From an uncultured Clostridia bacterium (GTDB taxonomy: Bacteria > Bacillota > Clostridia > TANB77 > CAG-508): a DNA stretch of 64,000 bases. The DNA lies in NCBI GenBank assembly GCA_934119935.1, contig CAKOSX010000001.1, positions 310,001-374,000 of the forward strand. The letters are read 5' to 3'. The notes beneath the pieces are model-generated. The model did no database searches and was not told where the DNA came from. It saw only the letters and a list, made by a program, of their open reading frames with translations. Positions within the stretch are counted from its first letter, which is position 1; every line of letters begins with the position of its first letter. This document shows positions 44,219 through 53,007 of the stretch, in pieces. The position numbers and the translations under genes were made by a program.

Positions 44219-44920
44219 TTAATGAAGGGTTTGCAGAGCGGCATAAACGCCATCGTTAACCACGATGAAATTGCTACCACAGTTAGGGTCGTACTCCGGC
44301 ATGTCCGAGGCGTCTCCACTGTACGTAACTAGGTACTTGCCATCAAGGCGATACTGAAACTGGAATGGGTTTAAAAAGTAGTCCCAGTTTCTCCAGACAT
44401 CCTGAGTAAGTACATTGGTAACAGTTGTGGTGACGCCTGCAGATTCTGCAAGTGCGTGGAACTTGTTGCTGTAGCCAGCAGTGAATCCAAAAACGAACTT
44501 GTGGATTCCGCTTGGGAAATAGGTTTCCAAAACCTTCAAATTGAATTCGGGGTCGTAGTAGCTTCCATAGATAATGTTCGAAAGCTTGCGATACCGTTCT
44601 TCGAAGATTTCATACCTGTCCTGAGGGTATATACTCATAAGTTTGTTCGTAACGAACTCGTTAACCTGGAATCTAATCCAAAGGTCAAGTTTAATGTCGT
44701 TAAGAGTCTGCTCATGAGCAACGTCCTGGGGAAGAAGGTCAAGGCTTGCCTTGGTCTCTCCTAGCATGTAGCCAATCTGGTAACCAAGAGCATCATTGTT
44801 GTGTTCTGAGATGAACTCAGAAGATTTCAACTTGGTACGTGACAATTCACTGATTGCATCACGAACATTATACGTTGGATGCGTTATCTGTGTCGTGCCA
44901 GACCGTTTGTCCTCTTTCAT
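44219..44920 (-). CDS. Hypothetical protein, accessory cassette gene beside tRNA-Gly
   Basis: 233 residues, soluble, no signal peptide. It starts 'MKEDKRSGTTQITHPTYNVR', is helical through 'LDLWIRFQVNEFVTNKLMSI', and closes with a beta-rich segment 'YLVTYSGDASDMPEYDPNCG'. Not recognised. AAAGGAGAG precedes the ATG. Own promoter (45013-45041) and GC-rich terminator. The ~90-nt leader can fold end to end (ATATTTAGAATT with AATTCTAAATAT) and the closing strand runs into T7 just before the ribosome site, like an attenuator. G+C is higher than in flanking genes, suggesting acquisition. Confidence 0.65.
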   Translation of the reverse strand: MKEDKRSGTTQITHPTYNVRDAISELSRTKLKSSEFISEHNNDALGYQIGYMLGETKASLDLLPQDVAHEQTLNDIKLDLWIRFQVNEFVTNKLMSIYPQDRYEIFEERYRKLSNIIYGSYYDPEFNLKVLETYFPSGIHKFVFGFTAGYSNKFHALAESAGVTTTVTNVLTQDVWRNWDYFLNPFQFQYRLDGKYLVTYSGDASDMPEYDPNCGSNFIVVNDGVYAALQTLH

Positions 44921-45012
44921 AAAAACTCTCCTTTATAAAAAAATATTTAGAATTAGCATTCAATTCGAACAATCTAAATAAAGACTGCTCAAAGTGCACA
45001 AATTCTAAATAT

Positions 45013-45041
45013 ACTATACCATAAAAAGGTAAAAAATTCAA
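45013..45041 (-). promoter_or_regulatory. Promoter of the 44.2-kb cassette gene
   Basis: On the minus strand TTGAAT-17-TATAGT, starting only 12 bp beyond the CCA end of tRNA-Gly. Confidence 0.65.
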
Positions 45042-45053
45042 TTAACAAAGACC

Positions 45054-45128
<75 letters not shown>

Positions 45129-45140
45129 AAATATGTTTAT

Positions 45141-45169
45141 ATTATAATAAAAATAGACAAGAAATACAA
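45141..45169 (-). promoter_or_regulatory. Promoter of the atypical tRNA-Gly
   Basis: On the minus strand TTGTAT-17-TATAAT, 12 bp before the tRNA. Confidence 0.6.
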
Positions 45170-45215
45170 TAGAAAAATTAAAATTTTGTAAATGTGTAAT
45201 TACTTATTAAAAGCA

Positions 45216-45243
45216 AAAAGGCCAACTGAAATAGCTGACCTCC
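45216..45243 (-). terminator. Terminator of the 45.3-kb cassette gene
   Basis: AGGTCAGCT pairs with AGTTGGCCT (with G-U), loop ATTTC, then TTTTTGCTTTT on the minus strand. Confidence 0.7.
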
Positions 45244-45297
45244 TTGCCCACAAGCTAGGTATTTGCCTGTCCTGTGAATGACAATACTAAGTTGCGA

Positions 45298-46035
45298 TTA
45301 CCGCCACTTGCGGATAGATTCCCACTTTTTGCGGTACTCCTCATGCATAATCTTTTCGCCGCTAGAGAGAGGCACACGCATGCATTTCTCGTGGTATCCA
45401 GCGTCACGGAGATACTGGACAACTTTGTAGCCTCTGGTTACGTACGTATGACCATCACGGTATACGAACACTATAACGCCGTTGCTCATGTAATAGGTAC
45501 CAAGGTTTTCCTTGGTAAAGCCATCCATGCGGAAATTAACCAGCACGGGGTATGTGATACTTTCGTAACAAGTATACTTTACCCGAAGCCCTTCCATCGG
45601 AATCATGAGACTTTTTCTCATAACGACGGGACTCAAGGCTCCGATATGGTGTTCGTTGCAGAACTTTTCACATTCTGCCGAGAAGTTTTCTTCAGGAGTT
45701 TTTTTAGCCTTTTCCTGAAGATATTTCCAACGTTTTGCTTCACGCTTCGGACAATCCGAGGCAGAGAAGGGAACATAGAAATTAGCCTCTTTGAACGAAT
45801 TTTCCACGAGAGTAGCAATAGCCCGAGTTGTGTACGGAGCTACATAGTACTTGCTTTGGTGGATAAAACCTATAACCGTTGAGTTACTTACTGCGTAACA
45901 GCCGTTGAATTTTTGTACAAAGAAATCCACGCTGAGTGTTACCTCATGCTTGGTGTCCTGGAAAACTGCTATCATTCCATGTGTGACACGGAATGAATCG
46001 TGGATGAGATCGCCCAATGAATAAGTATTTGTCAT
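45298..46035 (-). CDS. Hypothetical protein, accessory cassette gene beside tRNA-Gly
   Basis: 245 residues, soluble. It begins 'MTNTYSLGDLIHDSFRVTHG', has a Lys-rich linker ('REAKRWKYLQEKAKKTPEEN'), a beta-rich C-terminal half ('TYYMSNGVIVFVYRDGHTYV') and ends in a basic helix. No family recognised. AAGGAG precedes the ATG. The leader from the promoter at 46120-46148 contains a stable hairpin closed by cUUCGg (AATTATGTGC/GTGCATAATT). Composition is more GC-rich than that of the P-type ATPase gene nearby. Confidence 0.65.
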   Translation of the reverse strand: MTNTYSLGDLIHDSFRVTHGMIAVFQDTKHEVTLSVDFFVQKFNGCYAVSNSTVIGFIHQSKYYVAPYTTRAIATLVENSFKEANFYVPFSASDCPKREAKRWKYLQEKAKKTPEENFSAECEKFCNEHHIGALSPVVMRKSLMIPMEGLRVKYTCYESITYPVLVNFRMDGFTKENLGTYYMSNGVIVFVYRDGHTYVTRGYKVVQYLRDAGYHEKCMRVPLSSGEKIMHEEYRKKWESIRKWR

Positions 46036-46119
46036 TGTTTGTTACTCCTTTTAACAAAAAGTTTATAGGGTGTATTTAATTATGCACCGAAGCACATAAT
46101 TAATAAACGGACTATGACA

Positions 46120-46148
46120 ATTTTACCATATTTACATAAAATAGTCAA
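46120..46148 (-). promoter_or_regulatory. Promoter of the 45.3-kb cassette gene
   Basis: On the minus strand TTGACT-17-TAAAAT, the spacer containing TTTTATGTAAA. Six bases after the -10 box lies AGTCCG, exactly as in the promoter at 31112. Confidence 0.7.
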
Positions 46149-46153
46149 ACCAA

Positions 46154-46345
46154 AGGTGGCGAAAATAGAGTACAATTTTTCTCTTTCCACACAATATACT
46201 TAAGGTGGCGAAAATAGAGTACGTTTTTTCCTCCGTCCCCAAAATGCAAAAATGCACTGTACATTTTTTCCTCCGTCCCCAAAATGAAGTCCCCAAAATG
46301 AACGAACGAAATGAACGAGATGAACGAAATGTACGAAATACAAAA
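46154..46345. repeat. Cluster of inverted GGGGACGGAG-type repeats
   Basis: GGTGGCGAAAATAGAGTAC occurs at ~46156 and ~46204. CCTCCGTCCCCAAAATG occurs at ~46230 and ~46270, followed by shorter CCCCAAAATG and AACGAAATG repeats. This is the reverse complement of the family at 25.94 and 41.8 kb. The gap holds no gene. Confidence 0.75.
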
Positions 46346-46351
46346 TGGTAC

Positions 46352-46380
46352 TTGATTTTTAATGATAAAAATGATAAGAT
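46352..46380 (+). promoter_or_regulatory. Promoter of the riboswitch-ATPase transcript
   Basis: TTGATT and TAAGAT separated by 17 bp, 12 bp before the aptamer. Confidence 0.5.
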
Positions 46381-46391
46381 ATCCGTAAGTT

Positions 46392-46526
46392 AAAAGGGAG
46401 TAGCTTGAAAACTACTAGTCAACATCACGGCGTTTCGCATGGCTAGTAACCACAAGTGGGTAAGCAAGACTTTTAAAGAAATTTACAATGTTTTAGGGCA
46501 AATTTCTTTTAGAGTCTTGTTTTTTG
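46392..46526 (+). ncRNA. yybP-ykoY (Mn2+) riboswitch with terminator platform
   Basis: The aptamer opens AAAAGGGAGTAGC, contains CATCACGGCGTTTCGCATGG, and closes GGGTAAGCAAGACTTTT, the conserved yybP-ykoY frame. The 3' aptamer strand (46466-46484) also pairs with AAATTTCTTTTAGAGTCTTG (46500-46519), followed by T6, forming an intrinsic terminator. Mn2+ binding would hold the strand in the aptamer and allow read-through into the P-type ATPase gene, as known for YoaB-type exporters. Confidence 0.85.
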
Positions 46527-46615
46527 TACATAATAAGTAAAAAAAAGATTGAATCAGCTAAGTAAAAAAGATTGAATCAACATATGAAATTATTGCCCTT
46601 GGAAAGGATGAGATT

Positions 46616-49348
46616 ATGGAAAAAGAAAATTGGTTTAACAAATCGGTTGAAGAAACTACCAAAAAGCTTAACACGAATAATACGTTAGGCTTGACTGCAG
46701 AAGAGGTGGAAAAGAGAAAACAAAAATATGGATTAAATGAGCTGGAAAAAGGCAAGAAAACGCCATTAATTGTCAAGTTTTTAGAGCAATTTAAAGATTT
46801 TATGATAATTGTTTTAATTATTGCAGCCGTTGTTTCAGGTATTGTAGGGCACATTAATGGAGAAGGCATAACAGATTCAATAATCATAATGGTTGTTGTA
46901 ATTGTTAATGCAATAATCGGTGTGGCTCAAGAAGATAAAGCGGAAAAATCACTCGAGGCACTTAAAAAATTAAGTAGTTATTCTGCCAAAGTAATAAGAA
47001 ATGGGAAAATAACAGTTGTGCCATCAAAGGAATTGGTTCCAGGAGATGTAGTTGTACTAGAAACAGGCGATTATGTTCCAGCTGATATGAGAATAACAGA
47101 AGCTGTAAATTTAAGGGCTCAAGAGACATCATTAACTGGAGAATCTGTACCAGTTGATAAATATGTAACTACAATAAGTAGCGAAGATGTTGGAATTGGA
47201 GATAGAACCAACATGGTATTTTCTTCTAGCTTGATTACGTACGGTAGAGGTCAAGGAATTGTTGTTGAAACTGGAATGAATACAGAAGTTGGAAAGATTG
47301 CTGGAATTTTAAATAATACAGAAAAATCTGACACACCTTTACAACGCAGATTAAACAAGTTAGGAAAGACTCTTGGAATTGCTTCGCTTGCAATTTGTGT
47401 GGTAATTTTTATTATTGGATTGTTACAAGGAAAAGAACCACTAGATATGTTTATGACGGCTGTAAGCTTAGCTGTTGCAGTAATTCCAGAAGGACTTGCA
47501 GCAATTTCTACAATAGTTTTAGCAATTGGTGTTCAAAGAATGGTAAAGAAAAATGCAATAGTAAAGAAATTACCAGCTGTTGAAACGCTTGGAAGTGCTA
47601 CTGTTATATGTTCTGATAAAACAGGAACTCTTACACAAAATAAGATGACTGTACAAAAATTATTTTATAATAACAGAATAATAGACATCGATAAAGTAGA
47701 TACTAATAAAGAAAATGAAGAGCTTGGAAGACTTGTTTATATTTCGATGCTATGTAATGATACAAAAATAGGAGAAAACAAGCAATTAACAGGAGACCCA
47801 ACAGAGACAGCTCTTATTGATATGGGATTTAAATTGGATTTTACTCCAGCTGTGTTTGATCAAATGCCAAGAGTTGAAGAAGTTCCATTTGATTCAGACA
47901 GAAAATTGATGACAACGGTTCATAAAGTAAATGACAATCAATACATGGTTTACACAAAAGGCGGAGTTGATGAATTACTAGCAAGATGTAGCAAATATCA
48001 AATTAATAATGAGGTTAAAGAAAATCTTGAAGAATACAAGAAAACAATAGAAGATTTCAACGACCAAATGGCTGAAAATGCTTTAAGAGTTCTTGCAATG
48101 GCGTATAAACAAATAGACCACATGCCATCAAAAGAAGAAATGGAAACAGTCGAGAAAGACCTAATTTATATAGGTATGGTAGGAATGATTGATCCTCCAA
48201 GAGAAGAAGCAAAGGTCGCTGTTGCAAAGTGTAAATCGGCAGGAATAAAAACAGTAATGATAACAGGAGACCATAAGGTGACTGCTGTTGCAATAGCAAA
48301 AGAACTTGGAATTTTAGAAGACGGCGAAGATGCTATAACAGGAAGCCAACTTGAAGCAATGTCGCAAGAAGAATTAATTCAAAGAGTAGAAAATATAAGA
48401 GTGTATGCGAGAGTTTCTCCAGAACATAAAGTGCGTATAGTAAAGGCATGGCAGGCACATGGAGAAATAGTTGCGATGACTGGGGACGGAGTAAATGATG
48501 CACCAGCCCTAAAAACAGCAGATATAGGTTGTGCAATGGGAATTGTAGGAACAGATGTTGCTAAAGAAGCAGCAGACGTAATTTTAACAGATGACAACTT
48601 TGCAACAGTTGTTTCAGCAGTTGAAGAAGGCAGACGTATTTATGACAACATAATAAAGGCAATACAGTTCTTATTATCTAGCAACGTCGGAGAGGTAATA
48701 GTATTGTTCTTAGCAATCTTACTAACACCATTCTTAGCAACAAAATTTGGAATTCCAATTGGATTAATAGAACCATTACTACCAATACACATATTATGGA
48801 TAAACTTAGTAACGGATTCATTACCAGCTTTAGCACTTGCATTTGACCCAGCAAACAAAGATGTAATGAAGAGAAAACCAGTAAAAGCAAATTCTGGAAT
48901 ATTCACAAAAGGTATGACATGGCGCATAATCTACCAAGGAATAATGATAGGACTTTTATCACTTGCTGCATTCGTAATTGGAATTTCTACTCCAAATCCA
49001 CCAGTAATAGAAGGACTAACACCAGAACAAGTAAGAGTTGAAATTGGTCAGACAATGACATTTATTGTTCTAGCATTTTCTGAATTGATTCATGTATTTA
49101 ATATAAGAAACAACAAAGAGTCAATATTCAAAACAGGAATAGGTGGAAACAAGCAATTATTCTGGGCTATTGGAGCATCTGCAATGCTTATGCTAGTAAT
49201 ACTTGCAATTCCAGCTTTAAGAACAATATTCAGTATTCCGGTACTTCCAATGGATAGAATAGTTGAAACAATAGCATTAGTAATTGCACCAGTTGTAATA
49301 GTCGAAATATTCAAATTACTAAAAATAAATACTTCTAAGGATGAATAA
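46616..49348 (+). CDS. Cation-translocating P-type ATPase (P2A, Ca2+/Mn2+ type)
   Basis: 910 residues in SERCA-like order: N-terminal 'EEVEKRKQKYGLNELEKGKK', actuator 'SLTGESVPVDK', TM4 'AVAVIPEGLAAIS' (PEGL), phosphorylated Asp334 in 'CSDKTGTLTQNKM', nucleotide site 'VYTKGGVDELL', 'MITGDHKVTAVAIAKELGI', hinge 'VAMTGDGVNDAPALK', then six C-terminal helices. The Mn2+-sensing riboswitch ahead argues that it exports Mn2+ (or Ca2+) when the metal is in excess. AAAGGATGAG precedes the ATG. Confidence 0.93.
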   Translation: MEKENWFNKSVEETTKKLNTNNTLGLTAEEVEKRKQKYGLNELEKGKKTPLIVKFLEQFKDFMIIVLIIAAVVSGIVGHINGEGITDSIIIMVVVIVNAIIGVAQEDKAEKSLEALKKLSSYSAKVIRNGKITVVPSKELVPGDVVVLETGDYVPADMRITEAVNLRAQETSLTGESVPVDKYVTTISSEDVGIGDRTNMVFSSSLITYGRGQGIVVETGMNTEVGKIAGILNNTEKSDTPLQRRLNKLGKTLGIASLAICVVIFIIGLLQGKEPLDMFMTAVSLAVAVIPEGLAAISTIVLAIGVQRMVKKNAIVKKLPAVETLGSATVICSDKTGTLTQNKMTVQKLFYNNRIIDIDKVDTNKENEELGRLVYISMLCNDTKIGENKQLTGDPTETALIDMGFKLDFTPAVFDQMPRVEEVPFDSDRKLMTTVHKVNDNQYMVYTKGGVDELLARCSKYQINNEVKENLEEYKKTIEDFNDQMAENALRVLAMAYKQIDHMPSKEEMETVEKDLIYIGMVGMIDPPREEAKVAVAKCKSAGIKTVMITGDHKVTAVAIAKELGILEDGEDAITGSQLEAMSQEELIQRVENIRVYARVSPEHKVRIVKAWQAHGEIVAMTGDGVNDAPALKTADIGCAMGIVGTDVAKEAADVILTDDNFATVVSAVEEGRRIYDNIIKAIQFLLSSNVGEVIVLFLAILLTPFLATKFGIPIGLIEPLLPIHILWINLVTDSLPALALAFDPANKDVMKRKPVKANSGIFTKGMTWRIIYQGIMIGLLSLAAFVIGISTPNPPVIEGLTPEQVRVEIGQTMTFIVLAFSELIHVFNIRNNKESIFKTGIGGNKQLFWAIGASAMLMLVILAIPALRTIFSIPVLPMDRIVETIALVIAPVVIVEIFKLLKINTSKDE

Positions 49349-49392
49349 ATTAATCAATTAATTAAGCAATTAAGCAATAATTTATATTTTTT

Positions 49393-49470
49393 AAAACGAG
49401 ACTGGAAGTGCGCCTTTTGAGGGGTCCGTTAGGAGCCCCGACCAAGCACGACATGTTGAGGCTTTATAAA
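49393..49470. other. GC-rich intergenic segment with possible RNA structure
   Basis: Within a 273-bp AT-rich gap lies a compact GC-rich block. GGGGTCC-GTTA-GGA(G)CCCC forms a hairpin, and AGTGC can pair with GCAC across it, with GCCTTTT opposite GAGGC. No credible start codon with ribosome site is present on either strand. It could be a small structured RNA or a relic of inserted DNA; unidentified. Confidence 0.4.
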
Positions 49471-49622
49471 AATATAAATTATTGCTATTTGGTTTTAACC
49501 TATTAGAAAAGTATGACGGATTCCTTAGTAAATTATTGCATACAAAATTTATAATAAAAATTGTAGAATATTGTAAATAAAAGTTGCATATGATAGAATA
49601 AGAAAAAAATAAGAGGTAGAAA

Positions 49623-50537
49623 ATGTACGATTTAATTATTAGAAGAGGATTGAATAAGAAAAAGGTGACAGTTTGCATTATTTTATTAATTCTTCTTGTT
49701 ACTTTAGCAACCATTTCTGGAATAAGGCTTGCAGAACATCATGAGGTCAAAAAGCAAGCTAAATTATATGAAGAGCAACAGGCTCAAATAAGAAGAGAAG
49801 AAGAGGAAAAACAGAGACAAGAAGAACTTGCAAAGCAAGCAGAAATTAATAAGAGAATAGAACAAACTAGCAGAGCTTTCACAGACGAAGAAAAAGATAG
49901 AATAAAGCATATTTATCGTTCTACTGGTGAAAAAAGAGTATTTTTAACATTTGATGATGGTCCATCTGAGACGGTAACACCACTAATCTTAGACTTGCTA
50001 AAAAAGGAAAATGTTAAGGCAACTTTTTTTACGCTAGGAACGAATGTAAACAACTATCCAGATTTAGTGAAAAGAGAATTTGATGAAGGACACTATGTAG
50101 CAAATCACGGATATTCACACAAATATTCCACAGTATATGCATCACCAGAGGCTACATTAAACGAATATAATTATACAGAAGATGCAATAAGAAAAGCATT
50201 AGGAAATAATTCATATATGTCAAAATTGTTTAGATTCCCAGGTGGTTCGAATGGCGGATATTATGATGAGGCAAAGCAAAATTCCAAAGCATTACTTCAT
50301 GAAAATGGAATTATGCATTTAGACTGGAATAGCTTGAGTTCAGACGCAGCAGGTGCAAAGACTAAAGAAGCCTTATTGCAAAACGTAAAAGATACTATGG
50401 GAGAAAAAGACAGTGTTGTAATATTGATGCATGATTCAAGTGATAAAATACTGACATATGAAATGCTATCAGATTTGATATCGTATTTAAGAGAAAAAGG
50501 CTACAAATTTGAAAACATATATGATTTATTGGACTAG
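49623..50537 (+). CDS. Polysaccharide deacetylase (NodB domain), membrane-anchored
   Basis: 304 residues: one N-terminal transmembrane helix (residues ~15-35), a charged coiled coil ('EEEEKQRQEELAKQAEINKR'), and a NodB domain from ~residue 95. The motifs are complete: 'FLTFDDGPSETV' (general base Asp and metal Asp), 'VANHGYSHKYS' (metal His pair), 'RFPGGSNGGY' (motif 3), 'DWNSLSSDA' and 'VILMHDS'. It probably removes acetyl groups from peptidoglycan GlcNAc (PgdA-like, lysozyme resistance) outside the cell. GAGGTAG precedes the ATG. Confidence 0.9.
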   Translation: MYDLIIRRGLNKKKVTVCIILLILLVTLATISGIRLAEHHEVKKQAKLYEEQQAQIRREEEEKQRQEELAKQAEINKRIEQTSRAFTDEEKDRIKHIYRSTGEKRVFLTFDDGPSETVTPLILDLLKKENVKATFFTLGTNVNNYPDLVKREFDEGHYVANHGYSHKYSTVYASPEATLNEYNYTEDAIRKALGNNSYMSKLFRFPGGSNGGYYDEAKQNSKALLHENGIMHLDWNSLSSDAAGAKTKEALLQNVKDTMGEKDSVVILMHDSSDKILTYEMLSDLISYLREKGYKFENIYDLLD

Positions 50538-50562
50538 ATAATGCGAGGAAGGAATACTTTTT

Positions 50563-51441
50563 ATGTATGATGTTATAATAATAGGAGGAGGTCCTGCTGG
50601 AATTACAGCCGGAATATATATTAAAAGAGCAGGTTTTAAAGTATTAATAATTTCTAAGGGAGAAGGAGCTCTGATTAGAACCGAGAAAATAGAAAATTAT
50701 TATGGATTCGAAACTCCTATTTCAGGAAAAGAATTGATAGAAAAAGGCGAGAAACAAGCTAGAAATCTAGGAATAGAATTAATAAAAAAAGAAGTAATTG
50801 GTGTAAAATATACTGAAAGTGGATTTTCGGTAACGGTTGCAAATCAAGCTAAAGACGAAAAGTACATTACAAAAACAGTAGTAATCGCAACAGGAGTAAA
50901 TAGAAACAAGCCAAACATGAAAGGACTGCAAGAATTTGATGGAAAAGGTGTAAGTTATTGTGCAGTATGTGACGCACCATTTTATAAAAATAAAGATGTT
51001 GCAGTATTGGGAGAAGGAGAATATGCAATTGGAGAAATTGAAGAGTTACAACCTATTGCAAAGTCTGTAACAATGCTTACAAATGGTAAAGAACCAATAG
51101 AGAATAGAAGTGATGATGTACAGATAAACGAAAAAAAGATACGTGAATTTAGAGGCACAAATAAAATAGAAGAAATAGAATTTGAAGATGACTCATCACA
51201 GAAAATAGATGGTGTATTTATTGCGCAAGGAACAGCAGGAAGTATAGAATTTGCAAAAAAAATAGGTGCGAAAATTGAAAACAACAATATTGTGGTAAAT
51301 GATGAAATGCAAACAAGCATAGAAAACATATATGCATGTGGAGATTGCACAGGGGGAATACTTCAAATATCAAAAGCTGTGTATGAAGGCACAAAAGCAG
51401 GATTAGCAATAATTAATAAATTGAGAAGAAAGGAAAATTAG
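50563..51441 (+). CDS. Thioredoxin reductase-like flavoprotein lacking the NADPH motif (FFTR-like)
   Basis: 292 residues with FAD-binding 'IIGGGPAGITAGIYIKRAG', redox pair Cys133/Cys136 in 'YCAVCDAPF', and C-terminal 'YACGDCTGGILQISKAV'. The second nucleotide site is degenerate: GxGxxA reads 'LGEGEYAIGE', and the HRRxxxR NADPH-phosphate motif is missing ('VTMLTNGKEPIENRS'). The same loss defines ferredoxin-dependent flavin thioredoxin reductases of Clostridia (FFTR). trxA follows at 2 bp, so it presumably reduces that thioredoxin with electrons from ferredoxin. Confidence 0.85.
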   Translation: MYDVIIIGGGPAGITAGIYIKRAGFKVLIISKGEGALIRTEKIENYYGFETPISGKELIEKGEKQARNLGIELIKKEVIGVKYTESGFSVTVANQAKDEKYITKTVVIATGVNRNKPNMKGLQEFDGKGVSYCAVCDAPFYKNKDVAVLGEGEYAIGEIEELQPIAKSVTMLTNGKEPIENRSDDVQINEKKIREFRGTNKIEEIEFEDDSSQKIDGVFIAQGTAGSIEFAKKIGAKIENNNIVVNDEMQTSIENIYACGDCTGGILQISKAVYEGTKAGLAIINKLRRKEN

Positions 51442-51443
51442 AT

Positions 51444-51758
51444 ATGAGTGAAGTAAATTTAACAAGTAAAAACTATAGTGAAGAAGTAGAAAAAACTACT
51501 ATTCCAGTACTTATAGACTTTTGGGCTACTTGGTGCGGACCATGTAGAGCGATGATGCCGGTAGTAGCAAAAATTGCAGACGAAAATGAAGGAAAGATAA
51601 AAGTATGCAAAGTAAATGTAGATGAAGAGCCAGATTTAGCAGAAAAATTTGGAGTAATGAGCATACCAACATTTGTTGCAATAAAAAATGGTGAAGTACT
51701 TGGAACAAGCATAGGAGTACAAGACAAAGAAGAAATATTGAAAATGTTTGATAAATAA
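51444..51758 (+). CDS. trxA: Thioredoxin
   Basis: 104 residues with 'LIDFWATWCGPCRAMMPVV' (active site WCGPC) and the cis-Pro loop 'FGVMSIPTFVAIKNGEV'. General cytoplasmic disulfide reductant. Starts 2 bp after the reductase stop, with AGGAAAATTAGAT upstream, so the pair is one operon. Confidence 0.97.
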   Translation: MSEVNLTSKNYSEEVEKTTIPVLIDFWATWCGPCRAMMPVVAKIADENEGKIKVCKVNVDEEPDLAEKFGVMSIPTFVAIKNGEVLGTSIGVQDKEEILKMFDK

Positions 51759-51838
51759 AAATATAAAAATTAGATTTCAATGTGAGATCTAATTGTTTTT
51801 ACAAATAAAGTATACATAAAATAAAAGAGCTAAAAACG

Positions 51839-51867
51839 TTGAAATATATGGAAAAATGTAGTATAAT
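51839..51867 (+). promoter_or_regulatory. Promoter of the 52-kb cassette gene
   Basis: TTGAAA-17-TATAAT. The ~90-nt leader contains the hairpin GGAGGC-ATGA-GCCTCC inside TTCGG...CCGAA (51902-51926), which could hide a ribosome-site-like GGGAGG. Confidence 0.7.
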
Positions 51868-51958
51868 TAAATAGATGGTACTTTTTTATGCCGTCCGAGA
51901 TTTCGGGAGGCATGAGCCTCCGAAGTTTCGATATATTGAATATTAGGAGGCAATAAGT

Positions 51959-52984
51959 ATGAAAAACATTGAAAGAAGACGGATGAATATGGTGAAAACA
52001 AGCACCGGAGAAAGGGGAAGCCTGTGGCTTGAAAAACTAGCCATTCCTGAAACGGTAAAAGTTACTGTGAACGGTGAAAAAGTTGTTCCGGCAGGTTTCG
52101 ATATTTACGGTCAGCCTTTTTTTACCAAAGAGCAGTGCAAGATGTTCGAGTTTAAGGAAGAAGAACTCAGAAGAGAAAAGAACGATAACAACTTTGAATT
52201 GAAAGCAGAGGTCACGTACGAAGAAAGAATGTTTGACGTACCGAGAACCAACTTTGATTCGGTTAATGGCATTCAGGAATCTCTCCAGAGTTTGGATACC
52301 TTAAGTAAGATGATCAAAAACCGGAAGATCTACCACAAAGCATATCCGAAGATTATGCTGAACGAGTTCGTTTTGTTCGGTTATATAAAACTCGAATGTG
52401 CTGGTGGAGTATCTTTTACAACAGACAGGACTCAATTCACTGCGGATATTGAGATATTTCAATATTTCAAGAACCGCAACGAGCAGACCTGTATGTTTGG
52501 TCAGTCTGCTTACACCATTCCGGCACCCCATTCGGTTTGCCCGTGCTGTGGACAAACTATCACAATTCATGATGTGAAAAACAACCCTTGTGTGAAGGTG
52601 CATGGTAAAGTATATCATGAAAGGTGCTGGCAGGAGTTCAGGAAGCTTTCTGAAATCGATTTTTTCACCAGCGTGATAAGTGGTACCTATTCCTTTACGG
52701 AATATAAGTTTGATTTCAGGGAGAAGGAAGGAAAGGAGCCTTATTATTCCGAGGCGGTGTTCCACACTGTCGACGGAGACATAAAAATCAGTCGGTATGG
52801 TGAATTCACGGAGGTCGAATGGCTGGACAACTACAAGCCTTTTGACCTGCGTCGAGTCATGAGAGAGCTGAATAAGGGTATTGCCACTGATGGAGAAAGA
52901 AAGGTGTTCTTCATCGAGGATTGCTGGAACAATGCACATGCGTGCATTTATAAAGCAAGAAAGGCGACCACACACACTGCATAA
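51959..52984 (+). CDS. Hypothetical zinc-finger-containing protein, accessory cassette gene
   Basis: ATG 51959 with TTAGGAGGC 8 nt upstream; 341 residues. No membrane segment. The central part has a Cys/His cluster 'CPCCGQTITIHDVKNNPC', then 'VHGKVYHERCWQEF', resembling a treble-clef or LIM-like zinc site; the C-terminal ~100 residues are beta-rich ('YSEAVFHTVDGDIKISRYGE'). Not recognised. G+C is clearly higher than in the adjacent trxA. Own promoter, structured leader and strong terminator. Between this gene and tRNA-Leu lies copy 4 of the tRNA-3'-end-copy element. Confidence 0.7.
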   Translation: MKNIERRRMNMVKTSTGERGSLWLEKLAIPETVKVTVNGEKVVPAGFDIYGQPFFTKEQCKMFEFKEEELRREKNDNNFELKAEVTYEERMFDVPRTNFDSVNGIQESLQSLDTLSKMIKNRKIYHKAYPKIMLNEFVLFGYIKLECAGGVSFTTDRTQFTADIEIFQYFKNRNEQTCMFGQSAYTIPAPHSVCPCCGQTITIHDVKNNPCVKVHGKVYHERCWQEFRKLSEIDFFTSVISGTYSFTEYKFDFREKEGKEPYYSEAVFHTVDGDIKISRYGEFTEVEWLDNYKPFDLRRVMRELNKGIATDGERKVFFIEDCWNNAHACIYKARKATTHTA

Positions 52985-53007
52985 AATCTGACAACCAATT
53001 CAATGTT

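Noticed and set aside
46205..46393. Short open frame in the repeat cluster before the riboswitch
   Set aside because: Composed of the repeat motifs themselves, with no ribosome site.
49393..49470. Small SRP RNA
   Set aside because: GTCCGTTAGGAGCCCC is faintly similar to the SRP tetraloop region, but the conserved GGAA loop and the asymmetric loop are absent.
49391..49714. Minus-strand open frame covering the start of the deacetylase gene
   Set aside because: Shadow of the plus-strand gene plus the GC-rich intergenic block; no ribosome site and no recognisable protein.
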